Source: Candidatus Anammoximicrobium sp.
GTDB lineage: Bacteria; Planctomycetota; Planctomycetia; Pirellulales; Pirellulaceae
Assembly: GCA_012515235.1 (NCBI GenBank)
Contig: JAAYYU010000153.1
Coordinates: 1-64,000 of the forward strand
Length of the DNA: 64,000 nucleotides
Direction: 5' to 3'
The position numbers and the translations under genes were made by a program. Positions within the stretch are counted from its first letter, which is position 1; the number at the start of each line of letters is the position of its first letter. This document shows, one piece after another, positions 7,891 through 15,765 of this stretch. The notes beneath the pieces were generated by a model that saw nothing but the letters and a program-made list of their open reading frames with translations, did not search any database and was not told the origin of the DNA.

Positions 7891-10800
7891 ATGCTATCCA
7901 AATTCTTTCTTGACCGGCCAGTCTTCGCTTGGGTGATCGCCATCATCATGATGGTGCTGGGCGGACTGGCGATCTACGTCCTGCCCATCTCGCAGTATCC
8001 CCCGATCGCTCCCCCGTCGATCGCCATCACCGCCTTTTACCCTGGAGCTTCGGCCGAGACGGTGGAAAACAGCGTGACCCAGATCATCGAGCAGAAGATG
8101 ACCGGGTTCGACGACATGTTGTATCTGTCGGGCACGAGCGATTCGTCCGGTTCGTCCCGCATCGAGTTGACATTCAAGCCCGGAACCGATCCAGACCTGG
8201 CGTGGGCCAAAGTGCAGAACAAACTGCAATTGGCGATGGCCAGCTTGCCCGAAGTCGTCCAGCGTTCCGGCGTTATGGTCAACAAATCCACGCGGAACTA
8301 CCTGCTGATCGTCGGGCTCGTCTCCGAAGACGGCCGGATGGACGGCCACGACTTGCGCGATTACGCCCAGTCTAATCTGGAGAAGGTCTTGGCCCGCGTG
8401 CCCGGCGTCGGCGAGGTCACCGTGTTCGGCTCGCAATATGCCATGCGCATCTGGCTGAACCCCGTCAAGCTCACCAATTACCACCTCACGTTCGAGGATG
8501 TGATTCAGGCCTTGCGGGTTTACAACGTGGAGGTTTCCGCCGGGCAGTTCGGCGGGGCGCCTGCCATGCCGGGGCAGCGTCTGAACGCTTCGATTGTGGT
8601 CCAGAACCTGCTCGAAACCCCCGAAGAGTTCGCCAACGTCCCCATCCGCACCAATCCGGACGGCTCCATCGTGCGGGTCAGGGACGTGGGGCGGACCGAA
8701 CTGGGGACCGAAGCCTACGACATCGAGGGGTTCTACAATGGCCGCCCCGAGGCCGGTCTTGCCATCCGTCAGGCGCCCGGCGCCAATGCGTTGGACACCG
8801 CCAACGCGGTCCGGGCAAAGCTGGAAGAAATGAGCCACTTCTTTCCGCCGGGCCTGAAGGTCGTATATCCCTACGACACGACGCCCTTTGTCGAAGTGGC
8901 CATCGCCGAGGTGGTGCAGACCCTGATCGAGGCAATCGTGCTAGTGTTCCTGGTCATGTGGCTGTTCATGGGGAACATCCGTGCCACCCTGATTCCCACG
9001 ATTGCCGTGCCGGTGGTTTTGCTGGGCACCTTCGCCGTGCTGGGGGCGTTTGGCTTCTCCATCAACATGCTGACCATGTTTGCCATGGTGCTGGCGATCG
9101 GACTGCTGGTCGACGATGCCATCGTGGTTGTGGAGAACGTGGAACGCATCATGACCGAGGAAGGCCTTCCGCCCCGAGAAGCGACGGCCAAGAGCATGGA
9201 TCAGATCACCAGCGCCCTGATCGGCATCGGCCTGGTGCTTTCGGCGGTGTTTGGTCCGATGGCCTTTTTCCCCGGTTCGACCGGCGTGATTTACCGCCAG
9301 TTCTCCGTCACCGTCATTGCCTCCATGCTGTTGTCGGTGGTGGTCGCGTTGATTCTGACGCCGGTGCTCTGCGCCTCGCTGCTGCGGCCCGTGCCCAAAG
9401 GGCATGAGCCGGCCGAAAACGCCATTTTTTTTCTCCGCCCGTTTTTCCGTTGGTTCGACCGCATCTTCTTCTGGATCCGCGATCGGTACGTCGACGTGGT
9501 CGGACACTCGCTGGCCAAGAAGCTGCGTTACCTGTTCATCTATGTTGTGCTCGTGGGTCTGGTGGGCTACCTGTACGTGCGACTGCCCAGCGCCTATCTT
9601 CCCGACGAGGATCAGGGGATGTTGTTGTGTCAGGTCATCATGCCGACCGGCACCACGCTGGAGCAGACCCAGGAGGTCGCAGACCGGGTCACTCGCCACT
9701 TTCTGGACAACGAAAAAGAGGCGGTCGAATCGTGCATGACGATTTCCGGCATCGGCTTTTCCGGCCGCTCCCAGAACAACGGCATGGTGTTCGTCCGCTT
9801 GAGGGATTGGGAGGTGCGTGAGCGGTCGGACTTGAAGGCCGGCGCCGTCGCCCAACGGGCCACGCGGGCGTTTTCCACGATCCGCAACGCGATCGTCGTC
9901 GCCTTTCCGCCTCCGGCCGTCCCGGAACTGGGTACGGCCCGCGGCGTGGATTTCCAGTTGGTGGATCGGGGCGGCCTGGGCCACGAGGCGCTGATGAACG
10001 CCCGCAATCAACTGCTGGGCCTGGCCAGGCAGGATCCGAGGCTTGTCAACGTCCGGCCCAACGGATTGGAGGACGTGCCGGAATTCCGCGTCGATGTGAA
10101 TTGGGAGACGGCCGGCGCGGAGGGCGTCCCGATCAGTTCGATTCACAGCACCATCGCGGCGGCGTTCGGCAGCGCCTACGTCAACGACTTCATCCAAGGC
10201 GGGCGTGTCAAACGGGTGTACGTCCAGGCGGACGCTCCTTTCCGCATGTTGCCGCCCGACATGGAAAACCTGTACGTGCGGAACAACGCGGGCAAGATGG
10301 TCCCCTATGCCTCGTTTGCCTCGAACCGCTGGACTTCCAATTCCCCCCGGCTGGAACGCTACAACGGTTTTCCGTCCCTGAACATCTGGGGCGAGCCGGC
10401 GCCCGGCCGAAGTTCCGGCGAAGCCATGCAGGCCATGGAAGAGATCGTCGCGAAACTGGGTCCCGGCTTCGGTTATGACTGGACGGGGCTGTCCTACCAG
10501 GAGCGGATGGCGACGGCCCAGGGGCCGGTGCTCTACGCCTTTTCCATCCTGGTCATCTTCCTGTGCGTCGCGGCGTTGTATGAAAGCTGGACGATTCCCT
10601 TCGTCAACCTTTTGATGCTGCCCCTGGGCGTGTTGGGCGCTTTGGCGGCCACGTCGCTGCGCGGGCTGTCCAACGACGTCTATTTCCAAATTGGATTTCT
10701 GACGACGCTGGGACTTTCGACGAAGAACGCCATCTTGATCATTCAGTTCATCAAGGAGCAGCGGCGGCAGGGAGAAGGGCTGATCGACGCCACGCTGGCG

Positions 10801-11058
10801 GCGGTGCGGATCCGTTTCCGGCCCGTGATCATGACCTCGCTAGCCTTCTTCTTCGGTACGCTGCCGCTGGCCATTGCCAGGGGAGCTGGCGCCGGAGCGA
10901 TGAACGCGATCGGCACCGCGGTGACCGGAGGTATGCTCTCGGCGACCTTCATCGACTTGATTTTCATCCCCTTGTTCTTTGTCGTTGTCTGCCAGATCTT
11001 CGGCCGAGAATCGAAGGAAACCGAGGCGGACGCTGCGCTGGAGGTGGCCGTTCGTTGA
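7891..11058 (+). CDS. RND (AcrB/MexB-type, HAE1) multidrug efflux pump
   Basis: This proton-driven inner-membrane transporter exports hydrophobic compounds. The 1055-residue length is normal for HAE1 pumps. It starts MLSKFFLDRPVFAWVIAII as in AcrB, has two large periplasmic loops and twelve predicted membrane segments. The proton-relay aspartates are present in GLLVDDAIVVVENVER (residues near 408), and the second-half TM block LGLSTKNAILIIQF carries the conserved Lys. It follows the adaptor closely and is followed at a distance by an outer-membrane channel gene. A probable terminator at 11225-11253 separates pump and channel. Substrates cannot be inferred from the sequence. Confidence 0.96.
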   Translation: MLSKFFLDRPVFAWVIAIIMMVLGGLAIYVLPISQYPPIAPPSIAITAFYPGASAETVENSVTQIIEQKMTGFDDMLYLSGTSDSSGSSRIELTFKPGTDPDLAWAKVQNKLQLAMASLPEVVQRSGVMVNKSTRNYLLIVGLVSEDGRMDGHDLRDYAQSNLEKVLARVPGVGEVTVFGSQYAMRIWLNPVKLTNYHLTFEDVIQALRVYNVEVSAGQFGGAPAMPGQRLNASIVVQNLLETPEEFANVPIRTNPDGSIVRVRDVGRTELGTEAYDIEGFYNGRPEAGLAIRQAPGANALDTANAVRAKLEEMSHFFPPGLKVVYPYDTTPFVEVAIAEVVQTLIEAIVLVFLVMWLFMGNIRATLIPTIAVPVVLLGTFAVLGAFGFSINMLTMFAMVLAIGLLVDDAIVVVENVERIMTEEGLPPREATAKSMDQITSALIGIGLVLSAVFGPMAFFPGSTGVIYRQFSVTVIASMLLSVVVALILTPVLCASLLRPVPKGHEPAENAIFFLRPFFRWFDRIFFWIRDRYVDVVGHSLAKKLRYLFIYVVLVGLVGYLYVRLPSAYLPDEDQGMLLCQVIMPTGTTLEQTQEVADRVTRHFLDNEKEAVESCMTISGIGFSGRSQNNGMVFVRLRDWEVRERSDLKAGAVAQRATRAFSTIRNAIVVAFPPPAVPELGTARGVDFQLVDRGGLGHEALMNARNQLLGLARQDPRLVNVRPNGLEDVPEFRVDVNWETAGAEGVPISSIHSTIAAAFGSAYVNDFIQGGRVKRVYVQADAPFRMLPPDMENLYVRNNAGKMVPYASFASNRWTSNSPRLERYNGFPSLNIWGEPAPGRSSGEAMQAMEEIVAKLGPGFGYDWTGLSYQERMATAQGPVLYAFSILVIFLCVAALYESWTIPFVNLLMLPLGVLGALAATSLRGLSNDVYFQIGFLTTLGLSTKNAILIIQFIKEQRRQGEGLIDATLAAVRIRFRPVIMTSLAFFFGTLPLAIARGAGAGAMNAIGTAVTGGMLSATFIDLIFIPLFFVVVCQIFGRESKETEADAALEVAVR

Positions 11059-11636
11059 GCGGGTTAATTGGCCCGTGCCGGTCACGCGGTCAGGTTCGGG
11101 TGGCTGGGGCTTACAAACGCTTGCACCCGTCACCCGCGTTCGATCTTCCGGCGGGAGAAAGCGGCTGATCCCGCGTTCCGGGCTCGCGGGGACCCCGGTT
11201 CCCCTAAACGTCGCGGAGACTCCGAACGGCGGGCGTGCGTTCGCCGTTTTTTTCCAGCGTTGTCCGAGGTTCGGCTGCTGACCACCCTCGGCACCTCGCG
11301 CGCTGAGCAGAACTGCGGCTGATGCCGGCGGATGGCCGGAAGAACCGGTGGGGGCACGCGCGCCGGTCGCTGCGGCGTCTGCAACGGCGGGGGCCAAGCT
11401 CGCTCGGTAGCGACCGAGCCTCTTCTTCCCGCGTTCCCACTCCTCTCGGCAGAGCCGTCCGATTACGTGAACCTTGCGGGCAGTTCGGCAGATTCTGACC
11501 GAAGCGGATGCAACGGGCCGATGATAACGACAATCTGGATCGTGCCTGTTGTGGCGGAGAAGACATGATGAAAAGCAGTCGAAACCGATCAAGGAAGACA
11601 ACATCCGTGCCCGCGGCTCTGGCGCGCGGGGGATTC
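11059..11636. other. Gap between pump and outer-membrane channel genes
   Basis: This 578-bp stretch holds no credible gene. It contains a terminator-like hairpin at 11225-11253 and a second perfect hairpin at 11402-11419 (GCTCGGT, AGCG loop, ACCGAGC). In-frame ATGs at 11565 and 11568 could extend the channel gene upstream, but the lipoprotein signal favours 11637. Confidence 0.6.
11225..11253 (+). terminator. Rho-independent terminator after the RND pump gene
   Basis: The stem AACGGCG (11225-11231) pairs with CGCCGTT (11242-11248) across a 10-base loop and runs into seven T residues (11247-11253). It lies 167 bases after the pump stop codon, so the channel gene probably has its own promoter or is reached by readthrough. 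Confidence 0.6.
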
Positions 11637-13205
11637 ATGAAGAATCGCGGGACGAAATTACTGCTAGCAGTCCTTTTGCTGTCGATGTCCACGGGTTGCA
11701 CGGCCTGGCGCGACTATTGGAAGAACGGCCTCAAAGTCGGCCCCAATTACTGCCGTCCGGCGGCGGCGGTGGCGGACCAGTGGCTGGACGCTGGCGATCC
11801 GGCCCTCAACAACGGATTGATCCACGACGGCGCTTGGTGGCAGACCTTTCAGGACCCCGTTCTCGATTTCCTGGTGGATTCGGCTTACCGGCAGAATCTC
11901 AGCTTGCGTGTCGCCGGATTGCGGATTCTGGAGGCCCAAGCCCAGCGGGGCATGACCGCGGGCGAATTACTTCCGCAATCGCAGGAGGCCTTTGGCGACT
12001 ACACGCGTACCCAATTGAGCAAAAACAGCCTCACCGGCCAGTTCTTCAACCGGTTCCGGGGCGAGTGGAGGCTGGGCACCAGCATGGCCTGGGAACTCGA
12101 TTTCTGGGGGCGCTTCCGGCGGGCCATTGAGGCCGCGGACGCCAATCTGGACGCTTCGATCGAGGCCTACGACGGCGTGCTGGTCCTGCTCCTGGCCAGT
12201 GTGGCTGAGAGCTATACGGAGGTGCGGATCGCCGAAGAACGAATGGCTTACGCCCTGCAGAACATCGAGATCCAGCGGGGCAGCTTGCAGCTTGCCGAGG
12301 TGCGTTTCCGCGAGGGCGCCACGACGCGGTTGGACGTGACGCAGGCGCAATCCAATCTGGCTCAGACCGAGGCCAGTCTCCGGCCGCTGGAAGCGGGCCG
12401 CAGGCAGGCCGTGAACCAGCTGTGCATCCTGATGGGCATCCCGCCCCAGAGTTTGGACGAGACGCTGGCAAATCATCGCGGCATTCCCAACGCTCCGCCC
12501 CAGGTGGCCGTCGGCATTCCGGCAGAATTGCTCCGCCGTCGTCCGGACGTGCGGCGGGCGGAACGGGAAGTTGCCGCCCAGAGCGCCATGATCGGCGTCG
12601 CCACCTCGGAGTTGTATCCCCACTTTTCGATCGCCGGCACGATCTACCTGGATTCGCTCCAATTCGAGAACTTGCTCGAAATGGGCTCCATCGCAGCCAG
12701 CGTCGGGCCTTCGTTCCACTGGAATATCCTGCATTACGGACGGCTGGCGAACAACATCCGCGCCCAGGAGGCGCGGTTCCAACAACTGGCGGTCGAATAT
12801 CAAAACACGGTCCTGCAGGCCAACGCAGAGGCCGAGAATGCGGTCGTCAGCTTCTTGAAGGCCCAACAGCAGGCCCGCTCGCTGGCGGACAGCGCCGATG
12901 CGGCCCGCGAATCCGTGGACCTGGTGACACTGCAATACCGCGAGGGAAAAGTGGACTTCAACCGGGTCTTCAATGTCCAGACCTTCCTGACCCAGCAACA
13001 GGACCATCTGGCCAGCGCTCAGGGCGCGGTTTCCCAGAGTCTGATCCAACTCTACAAGGCCCTGGGCGGCGGCTGGCAAATCCGGTTCAGCAATCCCATG
13101 TCGCAGCCGCAGGAGGGTGCGGAACCGTCGGCCGAAGCCGCGCCGACGCCGGCCCCCGTCCCGCTTCCTCAACCGGCGATTCCGCGTCCCATCGAGCAGC
13201 CCTAG
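11637..13205 (+). CDS. Outer-membrane efflux channel lipoprotein (OprM/NodT family)
   Basis: This TolC-like channel would complete the tripartite pump encoded upstream. The protein starts with a lipoprotein signal (MKNRGTKLLLAVLLLSMSTG then Cys). It has KVGPNYCRPAAAV, the usual VGPDY-type motif, two OEP repeats with coiled coils, and LLRRRPDVRRAEREVAAQSA, which is highly typical of the family. At 522 residues it is slightly long because of a Pro-rich C-terminal tail (PTPAPVPLPQPAIPRPIEQP), comparable to the tail of the adaptor. I chose 11637 because the signal peptide starts there. Confidence 0.93.
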   Translation: MKNRGTKLLLAVLLLSMSTGCTAWRDYWKNGLKVGPNYCRPAAAVADQWLDAGDPALNNGLIHDGAWWQTFQDPVLDFLVDSAYRQNLSLRVAGLRILEAQAQRGMTAGELLPQSQEAFGDYTRTQLSKNSLTGQFFNRFRGEWRLGTSMAWELDFWGRFRRAIEAADANLDASIEAYDGVLVLLLASVAESYTEVRIAEERMAYALQNIEIQRGSLQLAEVRFREGATTRLDVTQAQSNLAQTEASLRPLEAGRRQAVNQLCILMGIPPQSLDETLANHRGIPNAPPQVAVGIPAELLRRRPDVRRAEREVAAQSAMIGVATSELYPHFSIAGTIYLDSLQFENLLEMGSIAASVGPSFHWNILHYGRLANNIRAQEARFQQLAVEYQNTVLQANAEAENAVVSFLKAQQQARSLADSADAARESVDLVTLQYREGKVDFNRVFNVQTFLTQQQDHLASAQGAVSQSLIQLYKALGGGWQIRFSNPMSQPQEGAEPSAEAAPTPAPVPLPQPAIPRPIEQP

Positions 13206-13264
13206 GAACGCGTTTGTCTTGGCCGCCGCATCGCAAGTGTCTCCGAAACTTGGGAGCCTACCTG

Positions 13265-13588
13265 ATGAACCGATTCGCTTGTTGCCTGGTGATCCTGTCT
13301 GTTCTGGCCGCGGAGCAGTCCACGCGGGGCGCCGATTTCTGGGGCACCTTGGGACGCGAACTGGAATGTATGCGGAGCGCCGTGGTTCCGGGCTGTTGTG
13401 CGAACGATTACTGCCGCAAGCCGCAGCCGTGCATCCCTTGCGCGCCGCTGCCGACCGCGTGCGACGACTACTGTCGCAAGCCGACGCCTTACATCCCGTG
13501 CTTCCATTACCAGTGGTGCGCAGACGACTACTGCCGTAAACCACTCCCACAACTTTGCTGTCCGGTGAATGGAAGCTGCTGTCCTTGA
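13265..13588 (+). CDS. Small secreted Cys-rich protein with three DYCRKP repeats
   Basis: The 107-residue product has a signal peptide of about 23 residues (ending near STRGA). The mature part contains three repeats beginning NDYCRKP or DDYCRKP, each ending in a Cys pair such as CIPC, YIPC or QLCC, plus further cysteines. It totals 17 Cys, two of them in the signal peptide. GGGAG lies about 9 bases before the ATG. It is 59 bases after the efflux channel gene on the same strand, so co-transcription is likely. The regular Cys spacing suggests metal binding or a disulfide-stabilised extracytoplasmic protein. I recognise no named family, and the function is unknown; a link to metal or drug efflux is inference from position. 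Confidence 0.8.
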   Translation: MNRFACCLVILSVLAAEQSTRGADFWGTLGRELECMRSAVVPGCCANDYCRKPQPCIPCAPLPTACDDYCRKPTPYIPCFHYQWCADDYCRKPLPQLCCPVNGSCCP

Positions 13589-13724
13589 CGGACGAACCCA
13601 GAACGACTTGAATGGAGTCGGGCGGGGGGGAGGCGGGGCGGCGGCGTTTGCCGGCGCGGTTTGACCGCCGGCTTGCCCCCGGGGCGTCCTTTCGTCGTAA
13701 CAATCCGTTAAGAGCGATTCTCGG

Positions 13725-14657
13725 ATGGCGAACCAACGTACGCGAAGCAAGATCTGTGTGGTCGGCGCCTGCAATATCGATCTCGTCAGCTACGTCCCGC
13801 GGATGCCGGCGGTGGGCGAGACGCTGCACGGCACGCGGTTCCAAATCGGCTTTGGCGGCAAGGGGGCCAACCAGGCGGTGATGGCGGCCAAGCTGGGCGC
13901 AGACGTGACCATCATCGCCAAACTCGGCCGCGACGTGTTCGGCGAGGATACGCTAAAGAACTTCGAGCGGTTCGGGATTACGACACGGCACGTCCATTCC
14001 ACCGATCAGGCGTTTTCGGGCGTCGCGCCGATTGCCGTCGATCCCCAGGGCCGCAACTCGATCATCATCGTCACCGGCGCGAACGATCTGCTGACGCCCA
14101 CCGAGATCGAGGCGGCGGGGCCGGACATCGCGGCTGCCGACGTGCTGGTTTGCCAGTTGGAGATTCCGCTCGAACCGAATCTGGCGGCACTCCGGCTCGC
14201 TCGCGAAGCAGGCGTCACCACGATCTTCAACCCGGCTCCGGCCCGGCCCGAATTGCCGGAGGAAGTCTACCGCTACAGCGACGTGTTCTGCCCCAACGAG
14301 ACCGAAACGCAGCTGCTTACCGGACTGCCCGTCACGACGCTTGGGGAAGCCGAAACGGCGGCCCGGAGTCTGTTGGCGCGGGGCGCGGGCGCCGTGATCT
14401 TGACCTTGGGCGAACGGGGCAGCCTGGTGGTGACGCCCGACGGGGCGCAGCACGTGCCGGCTGAAGCGGTCCAGGCCGTCGATTCGACGGGCGCCGGCGA
14501 CGCCTACGTCGGCAGCCTCGCTTGCTTCCTGGGACTGGGCCAGGGGCTGTTCGAAGCCGCTCGACGAGCCGGCCGCATCGCCACCCGTTCCGTCCTCCAG
14601 CCGGGCACGCAGACTTCGTTTCCCTCGCGGGACGAGGTGCTGGAATTGCTGAACTGA
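13725..14657 (+). CDS. rbsK: Ribokinase-like sugar kinase (PfkB family)
   Basis: It phosphorylates ribose or a related sugar with ATP in the cytoplasm. The 310-residue product has the N-terminal substrate block VVGACNIDLVSYVPRMPAVG, the GGKGANQAVMAAKLGA motif of ribokinases, and the C-terminal catalytic DSTGAGDAY, where the Asp is the base and GAGD forms the anion hole. Length is normal. The exact sugar cannot be read from the sequence, and other PfkB kinases are possible, though GGKGANQA favours ribokinase. The ATG at 13725 begins just before the conserved first strand. It stands alone: no ribose transporter is adjacent. Confidence 0.88.
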   Translation: MANQRTRSKICVVGACNIDLVSYVPRMPAVGETLHGTRFQIGFGGKGANQAVMAAKLGADVTIIAKLGRDVFGEDTLKNFERFGITTRHVHSTDQAFSGVAPIAVDPQGRNSIIIVTGANDLLTPTEIEAAGPDIAAADVLVCQLEIPLEPNLAALRLAREAGVTTIFNPAPARPELPEEVYRYSDVFCPNETETQLLTGLPVTTLGEAETAARSLLARGAGAVILTLGERGSLVVTPDGAQHVPAEAVQAVDSTGAGDAYVGSLACFLGLGQGLFEAARRAGRIATRSVLQPGTQTSFPSRDEVLELLN

Positions 14658-14815
14658 TCTTGAAGGCGACTCGGAGCGAGAAGGAACAGGTTGGCAGCGA
14701 ACCCGAGGGAAAGAGGCGTGCAAAAGGAACGGCCCCTTTTTCCGCTCCTCCTCTTTCTGACACCCGTTCTTTTGCCGTTGCCTGAAGGAATACAGGGCTG
14801 CTGCGTCCTGCCCGG

Positions 14816-14845
14816 TTGACAATCACCGGTTCTGGCCGGTATACC
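14816..14845 (+). promoter_or_regulatory. Strong sigma-70-like promoter of the pspA cluster
   Basis: TTGACA (14816-14821) and TATACC (14840-14845) are separated by 18 bases, 52 bases upstream of the pspA ATG. The spacer contains ACCGG-N6-CCGGT (14825-14840), a perfect 5-base-arm palindrome touching the -10 box. It is a plausible operator. Confidence 0.6.
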
Positions 14846-14897
14846 CAGCGTTGGCTTTTTGAGCGATTCTCGCAAACGACCTCCGGAGGGCGAGCCG

Positions 14898-15650
14898 ATG
14901 ATTCTGGGCAAATTCTGGCGTGCGTTGAAGGCGCAAATGAACAAGGTGGCCAACTTCTTCTGGACGGCGGACCCGATCGCCCAGATGCAATACGAGTACG
15001 ACATGGCGGTGACGCAGCTGACCGAAGGCCGCGAAGGCTTGGAGCAGTACCGTGCGTTGGTCGAGCGAGTCAGCCGGCAAGTGGCGGTCGATAAGCAGCA
15101 CGTCGCCAGTCTGGAGGCCAAGATCAAGGCGTACTTGACGGCCGGCGACCGCGAGACCGCGGCGCGGTTTGCCTTGGAACTGCAAAAGGCCAAGACGCAA
15201 TTGGCCGAGGATCAAGGCCAGCTCGACATGCACGAAACGGCTTACAACAACAACGTCGCCAAGATCAAGCACGCGACGAAAAAGCTGTCCGACGTCCGGC
15301 AGAAGATCGCCAAGTACGACGCGGAGTTGAAGATGAGCCGCGCGGAGGCGGAGATGGCCAAGTTGGCGACGAGCTTCAACTTCGACGTCACGACCGACTT
15401 CGGCCAGATTGAACAGGTGATCCAGGACCGGATCGGCCTGAACCGCGCCAAGGCCCGCGTGGCCAGCGATTTGTCCAGCGAAGGCATCGCGGACATCCAG
15501 CACGAACAGGCGATGGAAAAGGTCCTGGCCGAGGAGGCCCTGAAGGAATTCGAGATCCAGACCGGCCTGCGCACGCCGGAGACCGCCGGCGTGACCGACA
15601 CCGAGAAGCACCTGGGGCCGGCTGCCGAGAAGCAGACGGTCGTCCAGTAG
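14898..15650 (+). CDS. pspA: PspA/IM30 family membrane-stress protein
   Basis: PspA/Vipp1 proteins assemble on the inner face of the cytoplasmic membrane and stabilise it under stress. The 250-residue product starts with an amphipathic helix (MILGKFWRALKAQMNKVANF) and is otherwise a long helical coiled coil, with the family's DPIAQMQYEYD near the N-terminus. GGAGGG 7 bases before the ATG at 14898 fixes the start; the longer frame from 14859 lacks support. No pspB, pspC or pspF is present. Instead it heads a run of genes encoding an AAA ATPase and ABC transporter parts. A good promoter lies 52 bases upstream. Confidence 0.92.
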   Translation: MILGKFWRALKAQMNKVANFFWTADPIAQMQYEYDMAVTQLTEGREGLEQYRALVERVSRQVAVDKQHVASLEAKIKAYLTAGDRETAARFALELQKAKTQLAEDQGQLDMHETAYNNNVAKIKHATKKLSDVRQKIAKYDAELKMSRAEAEMAKLATSFNFDVTTDFGQIEQVIQDRIGLNRAKARVASDLSSEGIADIQHEQAMEKVLAEEALKEFEIQTGLRTPETAGVTDTEKHLGPAAEKQTVVQ

Positions 15651-15765
15651 CACGGCTCTCCGCCCTGTGCAGTTTTAACGCGAAATCTGGAGCCAATTCG
15701 CACGGCTCAGAGAGCCCTGCTACGGGAAAAACCACCGGCTAACTTGCAAGTCGGATTCAAAACGA

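Noticed and set aside
8941..10689. 582-codon minus-strand open frame within the RND pump gene
   Set aside because: Antisense to a clear pump; composition is rich in Arg, His, Gln and Gly as expected of a shadow frame.
11967..13844. 625-codon minus-strand open frame over the outer-membrane channel gene
   Set aside because: Shadow frame; the opposite strand has a signal peptide and a clear OprM-type match.
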